DNA of 10,355 nucleotides from an uncultured Chlorobiota bacterium. GTDB lineage: Bacteria; Bacteroidota; Kapaibacteriia; OLB7. Positions within the stretch are counted from its first letter, which is position 1; every line of letters begins with the position of its first letter. A program made the position numbers and the translations under genes. The notes under the pieces are model-generated. The model was not told where the DNA came from, did no database searches, and saw only the letters and a list, made by a program, of their open reading frames with translations. Shown here in pieces: positions 7,353-10,355 of this stretch. The stretch is taken from assembly GCA_946481475.1 (NCBI GenBank), contig CAMLOB010000095.1:1-10355 (forward strand), given 5' to 3'.

Positions 7353-7373
7353 TACCAATGCCTATGCCTAACT

Positions 7374-7410
7374 CCCACACTCTCTCACCCCCACACTCTC
7401 TCACTCTCTC
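7374..7410. repeat. CT/GA-rich minisatellite
   Basis: Two perfect copies of the 15-mer CCCACACTCTCTCAC (7374-7388 and 7390-7404) are followed by further CTCTCTC. It begins only a few bases beyond the DUF4159 stop codon and forms a purine-rich stretch in its transcript sense. Confidence 0.65.
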
Positions 7411-7414
7411 AAAT

Positions 7415-8107
7415 TCAATTCGTCAACGCATAGACGATAATGTTCGTTCCGATCTTCAGAGCCGCTTCCCGCTTTTCCGGAGGATCGTTGTGAACCTCGG
7501 GGTCGGCCCAGCCGTCGCTCGGATTCGTCTCGAACGTGTAGAAGACGCAGAGACGATTCTCCTCGGTAAACAGACCAAGACCCTGCGGTGCCTTGTCGTC
7601 ATGCTCATGAATTTTCGGCAATCCGTTCGGGAAGTCGAAAAAGGAATGGTAGACATCGTGCGAGAACGGGAGTTCGCGGAATTCCTGATCGGAAAAAACT
7701 TTCCTCATTTCACGCCGCACCGCCGTGTCCAGTCCGTAATCATCGTCGATGTAGAGGAACCCTCCGTTGTCGAGATAGCTCCGCAGACGTTTTGCCTCGG
7801 AATCGGTGAAGTCGATGTTGCCGTGACCGGTAAGGAAGATGATGGGGTAATTGAAAAGTTTGTCGCTTGAAAGCTCGACATACTCGAATGTCGGGCGGAC
7901 ATTGATCGTGGTGTTCTCGGCGACGTACTTCAGAAGATTCACCTCAGCCGACTGATCGTTGTACCAGTCACCACCGCCGGAATACTTCACCCGGGCAAGC
8001 ACAATAGCGCTGGTGGAGGCGTTGTTCTCGTTCGTCTCCCCCCCTCCCTGAGCCAGAAGTGAGGAGACCGAAAGAATCGCGACAAGAATGATCGGAAGAT
8101 ACTTCAT
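7415..8107 (-). CDS. DUF4159 exported protein
   Basis: A 230-residue protein with a signal peptide at residues 1-20 (LPIILVAILSVSSLLAQ). The mature part starts with a low-complexity GGGETNENN linker, then the DUF4159 signature: a VKYSGGGDWY segment (40-49), a TTINVRPTFEYVEL strand region, FLTGHGNIDFT (91-101) and a SYLDNGGFLYIDDDYG strand-loop (110-125) resembling the edge of a class I glutamine amidotransferase-like fold, without a visible catalytic Cys at the nucleophile position. The function of the family is unknown. It is often found in MoxR/BatA-type gene neighbourhoods, which fits the VWA gene 353 bases downstream. The frame opens at 8143, but MKYLPII at 8107 gives a proper signal peptide, so I use that. 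No Shine-Dalgarno sequence is obvious. Confidence 0.87.
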   Translation of the reverse strand: MKYLPIILVAILSVSSLLAQGGGETNENNASTSAIVLARVKYSGGGDWYNDQSAEVNLLKYVAENTTINVRPTFEYVELSSDKLFNYPIIFLTGHGNIDFTDSEAKRLRSYLDNGGFLYIDDDYGLDTAVRREMRKVFSDQEFRELPFSHDVYHSFFDFPNGLPKIHEHDDKAPQGLGLFTEENRLCVFYTFETNPSDGWADPEVHNDPPEKREAALKIGTNIIVYALTN

Positions 8108-8226
8108 AGATGATGTAATGAATGCCGGGGACACTGAACCCAAGACTCGGCGGAAGGAACGGCATCGGTCATGTCCTCTTTATGCGATTGTTTCTTCAAG
8201 GTGCACCCGGAACTTCCGGTCTTCAA

Positions 8227-8282
8227 CACAAAGGCACAATCCGCCGGGGCGGACACAAAGAAATCACAAAGGACGGACGTCC
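8227..8282. repeat. CACAAAG repeats around the second GC-rich palindrome
   Basis: Three copies of CACAAAG (8227-8233, 8254-8260, 8265-8271) flank the hairpin at 8239-8254 (TCCGC/GCGGA stem), the second copy of the palindrome at 7086-7101. An 8-bp palindrome GGACGTCC follows at 8275-8282. The element occupies the middle of the 226-base gap between the radical SAM stop and the DUF4159 start. I see no open frame with protein-like composition in the gap. Confidence 0.55.
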
Positions 8283-8333
8283 CGCTCCCACGGCGATCAG
8301 TGACGGTATTCCGTCGAAAATAGTGAGTTCGGC

Positions 8334-9380
8334 TCAAAACAGTTCCATCTGTCCCTTCCGACCGGGTCGACGAAAATTTGTGGTGGTCAGAGGAGTCGGC
8401 GCAGTGTTCAGTCCGAGCCTGCGGGCCGTCACCCTGAAGAGTTGTCCGATCGCCTCGGCCCGTGCGCCGGTTCCCGACATACGTTTGCCGAACTCCCCTC
8501 TGTTCAGCCCCTCTCCTTTCATCTCGCGAAGCGCGTTGCGGACCTTTGCCGCACGACCCGGCTCTTCACGATCAAGCCAGTCGAGAAAGATCGGTTTGAC
8601 GGCCAGGGGAAGCCGAAGCAGGACATGTGCCCCCCACTTCGCTCCGGCATCGGCCGCAGCCGTGAGGATAGCCGGAACCTCCTCTTCGTTCAATCCAGGA
8701 ATCACCGGAGCAACCATCGTCCCGACCGGTACTCCGGCAGTGGCCAGACGTTCAATCGCGCGGAGCCGCATCTCCGGCGTCGACGTACGGGGTTCCATCC
8801 GCCGGGCAAGGTCGCGGTCGAGCGTCGTGATCGAGAGGAAGACCATCGCACATCCCTCGGAAGCCATCTCGGCCAGCAGGTCGAGATCGCGGCAGACGAG
8901 AGCGTTCTTGGTGACGATGCCGACCGGATTGCGGAACTCCCGCATCACTTCCAGCACACGCCGCGTAATCCCGAGCCGCCGTTCCAGCGGCTGATACGGA
9001 TCGGTTACGCCACTGATCGAGACCACCGTCGGCTTCCAGGAACGCCTCATCATCTCTTCCCGGGCAAGCTCCGGAGCGTTCCGTTTCACCAGAATCGTCG
9101 TCTCGAAATCGATCCCCGCATTGAAACCGAGATATTCATGCGTAGGGCGGGCATAGCAGTAGGCACATCCGTGTTCGCATCCCCGGTAGGGATTGATCGA
9201 GCGGGAGAAGGGAATGTCCGGACTCTCATTCCTGGCAAAGGCCGAACGGGAGGTATCCTCCAGAACGCGTGTTCGCGGATCGGGTTCCGGTTCCCCAAGC
9301 TCCCATCCGTCGTCAAACTCCTCACGGCCCGACGACGTAAAGCGATTCCCGGTGTCCAGATATGTCCCTCTACGTGCCAT
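8334..9380 (-). CDS. Radical SAM protein, PA0069 / SPL-like family
   Basis: A 348-residue cytosolic iron-sulfur enzyme. The radical SAM cluster motif is CEHGCAYC with cysteines at 68, 72 and 75, set in the characteristic SINPYRGCEHGCAYCYARP block. The rest matches the family closely by eye: LGFNAGIDFETTILVKRNAPE, a VSISGVTDPYQPLE segment, VTKNALVCRDLDLL, a SITTLDRDLARRMEPR strand, and MVAPVIPGLNEEE. It ends in QMELF. Such proteins are annotated as spore-photoproduct-lyase-like because of the SPL-type cluster context, but their substrate is unknown and this is not a spore former by any sign here. Length is usual. The start at 9380 is the only in-frame ATG before the core; a Bacteroidota-type -7 box ends four bases upstream of it, so the message may be leaderless. 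Confidence 0.93.
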   Translation of the reverse strand: MARRGTYLDTGNRFTSSGREEFDDGWELGEPEPDPRTRVLEDTSRSAFARNESPDIPFSRSINPYRGCEHGCAYCYARPTHEYLGFNAGIDFETTILVKRNAPELAREEMMRRSWKPTVVSISGVTDPYQPLERRLGITRRVLEVMREFRNPVGIVTKNALVCRDLDLLAEMASEGCAMVFLSITTLDRDLARRMEPRTSTPEMRLRAIERLATAGVPVGTMVAPVIPGLNEEEVPAILTAAADAGAKWGAHVLLRLPLAVKPIFLDWLDREEPGRAAKVRNALREMKGEGLNRGEFGKRMSGTGARAEAIGQLFRVTARRLGLNTAPTPLTTTNFRRPGRKGQMELF

Positions 9381-9384
9381 GTCG

Positions 9385-9415
9385 CAAAGATACTCGGATG
9401 AACACCAATGCGCAA
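9385..9415 (-). promoter_or_regulatory. Bacteroidota-type promoter for the radical SAM gene
   Basis: On the minus strand, TATCTTTG (9392-9385) is a full match to the TAnnTTTG -7 box. A TTG (9415-9413) sits 20 bases upstream, where the -33 box is expected. The box ends four bases before the ATG, so transcription would start at or next to the start codon. Confidence 0.5.
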
Positions 9416-9421
9416 TTTTTC

Positions 9422-9451
9422 TTTGCGGAGTCGCAAAATTCCATCATTTTG
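9422..9451 (+). promoter_or_regulatory. Candidate promoter and hairpin for the PH-like gene
   Basis: TTTG (9422-9425), an 18-base spacer and TCATTTTG (9444-9451) match the TTTG/TAnnTTTG promoter with one mismatch, about 45 bases before the ATG at 9496. The -33 half lies in a perfect 6-bp inverted repeat, TTTGCG-GAGT-CGCAAA (9422-9437), and GTCGCAAA recurs at 9381-9388 inside the opposing -7 box. A shared operator is possible but unproven. Confidence 0.35.
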
Positions 9452-9495
9452 GTGATGTCAATCCGGAGTTCGAATCCGCAAACCGTGTAGAACCC

Positions 9496-9873
9496 ATGCT
9501 GTACAGTATTCCTTTCTCATTTCCCGAGGCCTACGGAGGTCTTGCCGAAGCCGACGGCATCGCCCGGTTCGACGGCAAGACGCTGACGCTGGAATTCCAG
9601 GTGAAGGATGCCGTCTTCGGCGTGGTGAAATCGGCGGTCAAGGAAGTGATCCTTCCGATCGAACAGATCGCGGCGGTCAGCTTCAAGCGCAAAACATTCC
9701 GTGCTCTGATCGACATCCGCTCCCATAAAGTCCACCACGAGCTGCCGGTTCAGAAAGGAGGAGAATTCACCATCGTCATCAAGCGGAAGTATCGCGAGGA
9801 AGGAGAGGAGTTCGCATCGGTGTTGCGCCTCGGAGTGTCGGAGGCGGCGTTGAAGAGACTGGAGGGAGACTGA
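9496..9873 (+). CDS. Small conserved-looking protein, possible PH-like domain
   Basis: A 125-residue soluble protein without signal peptide or membrane segment. It opens with IPFSFPEAYGGLAEADGIARFDG, then alternating strands (LTLEFQVKD, VKEVILPIEQIAAVSFKR, ALIDIRSHKVHHEL, EFTIVIKRKY) and a final helix (SVLRLGVSEAALKRL). The pattern of about seven strands capped by a C-terminal helix, with a conserved-looking interface FGVVKSAVKEVILP, suggests a bacterial pleckstrin-homology-like fold. I do not recognise a named family. The frame is open from 9193, but that upstream part is antisense to the radical SAM gene; ATG at 9496 is where protein-like sequence starts and it follows the candidate promoter. 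It diverges from the radical SAM gene; no functional link is evident. Confidence 0.75.
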   Translation: MLYSIPFSFPEAYGGLAEADGIARFDGKTLTLEFQVKDAVFGVVKSAVKEVILPIEQIAAVSFKRKTFRALIDIRSHKVHHELPVQKGGEFTIVIKRKYREEGEEFASVLRLGVSEAALKRLEGD

Positions 9874-9874
9874 T

Positions 9875-9969
9875 GATTTTCGATTTGCGATTGACGAATG
9901 TCGAATGAGGAAGTCTATGCGGGGAACTCTCTCAGGAAACGCAGGCACTCCATTCGACATTCGAAAATC
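9875..9969. repeat. Split inverted repeat downstream of the PH-like gene
   Basis: The right arm (9951-9969) is complementary to two left blocks, GATTTTCGA (9875-9883) and GAATGTCGAATG (9896-9907), overlapping by one A; the two blocks are separated by a 12-base insert. It begins one base after the PH-like stop codon and ends about 60 bases before the convergent channel gene. Without a T tract it is not a standard terminator. The mix of near-repeated CGATTTGCGATTGACGAAT-type words suggests a dispersed intergenic repeat. Confidence 0.5.
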
Positions 9970-10028
9970 GGCACTCGGCATTTACCCTGCGATTCCGATA
10001 CTCAACCATCCAACTACTGGACCCGCAA

Positions 10029-10355
10029 CTATCCCAACTCCCTACTCGCTGTCTTCACCATCGCCGCCAGCAACGGAAACATGATCTCATGATGCCCGGC
10101 AACATCAAAGCCTTCCCCTCCGTCCTGCGTCGGCCTGGTGACCACGTTCATTCGGGGTCGGTAGTGGCGGATCATATCGAAGTTTGCCGTGGTGAAGTTG
10201 AAGACGGCCTCCGTCAGGATCTTGAAATTGGGAATCGTGACCAGACGGCCGCTCGACTGATCGCCCGACTCGTCCCCCCGCACCTCCACCAGCGTGAGTT
10301 TGAACACGCCGATGTCGATGACCCTGTCACTCGCGGGCGTGCTGCCCGCGGGCAC
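10029..10355 (-). CDS. MscS-type mechanosensitive channel, 3' part (5' end beyond window)
   Basis: The reading frame enters from the right edge of the window and ends with TAG at 10029. The first 55 or so visible residues are the MscS beta domain: a DRVIDIGVFKLTLVEVRGD segment, then SGRLVTIPNFKILTEAVFNFTT, the family's hallmark IPN motif. This domain lines the cytoplasmic vestibule of a channel that opens under hypo-osmotic membrane tension. After NFTT the usual alpha/beta tail of roughly 100 residues is replaced by about 50 residues (IRHYRPRMNVVTRP...MFPLLAAMVKTASRELG) that I cannot align to MscS. I checked the other two frames just after NFTT and neither restores MscS-like sequence. So this may be a short-tailed variant or a decayed gene. 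The transmembrane part is not visible. Confidence 0.72.
   Translation of the reverse strand: MPAGSTPASDRVIDIGVFKLTLVEVRGDESGDQSSGRLVTIPNFKILTEAVFNFTTANFDMIRHYRPRMNVVTRPTQDGGEGFDVAGHHEIMFPLLAAMVKTASRELG

Larger units (their letters stand above)
7062..7414. other. Structured intergenic region upstream of the VWA gene
   Basis: This 353-base gap lies between two minus-strand genes. From the DUF4159 stop towards the VWA start it holds a GA-rich minisatellite (7374-7410 region), a REP-like hairpin (7328-7352) and, just before the VWA start, a 16-bp perfect palindrome (7086-7101). Two minus-strand frames stay open across much of it (7102-7404, and the frame upstream of the VWA start), but their translations are rich in Arg, Gly and Ser and run through the palindromes, so I regard them as non-coding. 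Confidence 0.55.

Noticed and set aside
8227..8272. CRISPR-like spacing of CACAAAG repeats
   Set aside because: The repeat is only 7 bases, spacing is irregular (20 and 4 bases between copies), and there are no spacers of uniform length or cas genes.
8122..9401. Two long plus-strand frames (8122-8994 and 8442-9401) opposite the radical SAM gene
   Set aside because: Both are Arg/Ser- or His/Arg-rich shadows of the radical SAM coding sequence.

Overview
The window reads as a moderately GC-rich piece of a genome from the Bacteroidota/Chlorobi side of the FCB group, probably an uncultured member. Three observations support this. The PheS-like protein carries the CxxC-x4-CxxC insertion and NEAIxxRA-type motif 2 that I associate with that group. 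Several genes start without a visible Shine-Dalgarno sequence. One divergent intergenic region holds a TTG-N20-TATCTTTG element matching the Bacteroidota housekeeping promoter (TTTG / TAnnTTTG). The taxonomic placement is inference; I could not run a search.

Layout. Positions 1-70 are AT-rich and non-coding, and abut a pheS fragment (71-820, +) that begins exactly at the conserved start of the catalytic core. A very long nested hairpin with a T tract (855-941) lies between pheS and a convergent three-gene minus-strand block (4765 down to 963): a catalytic M16 zinc peptidase, a lipoprotein M16 paralogue that has lost the zinc-binding histidines, and a TSUP (TauE/SafE-like) membrane exporter whose start codon overlaps the stop of the second peptidase. 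A 309-base non-coding gap follows, then an exported 269-residue protein of uncertain function with LolA-like character (5075-5884, +).

The next block is again on the minus strand: a VWA-domain protein (5949-7061), a DUF4159 exported protein (7415-8107) and a radical SAM protein of the PA0069/SPL-like family (8334-9380). A small PH-like protein (9496-9873, +) diverges from the radical SAM gene. The window ends in the 3' part of an MscS-type mechanosensitive channel gene (10029-10355, -).

The coding content is mostly ordinary housekeeping and envelope biology; I see no phage, CRISPR, toxin-antitoxin or biosynthetic cluster. The two most cooperative sets are the M16 pair, which looks like a complementary heterodimer (zinc site on one subunit, Arg/Tyr pair on the other), and VWA plus DUF4159, families that recur around MoxR/Bat-type loci. 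The least explained signal is between the genes: almost every intergenic gap carries structured, repetitive DNA, including two near-identical 16-bp palindromes, two related 17-nt hairpins with a compensated base pair, CACAAAG repeats around a hairpin, a large split inverted repeat and an 81-nt nested hairpin. Together these suggest a genome rich in REP/MITE-like or other small dispersed elements.
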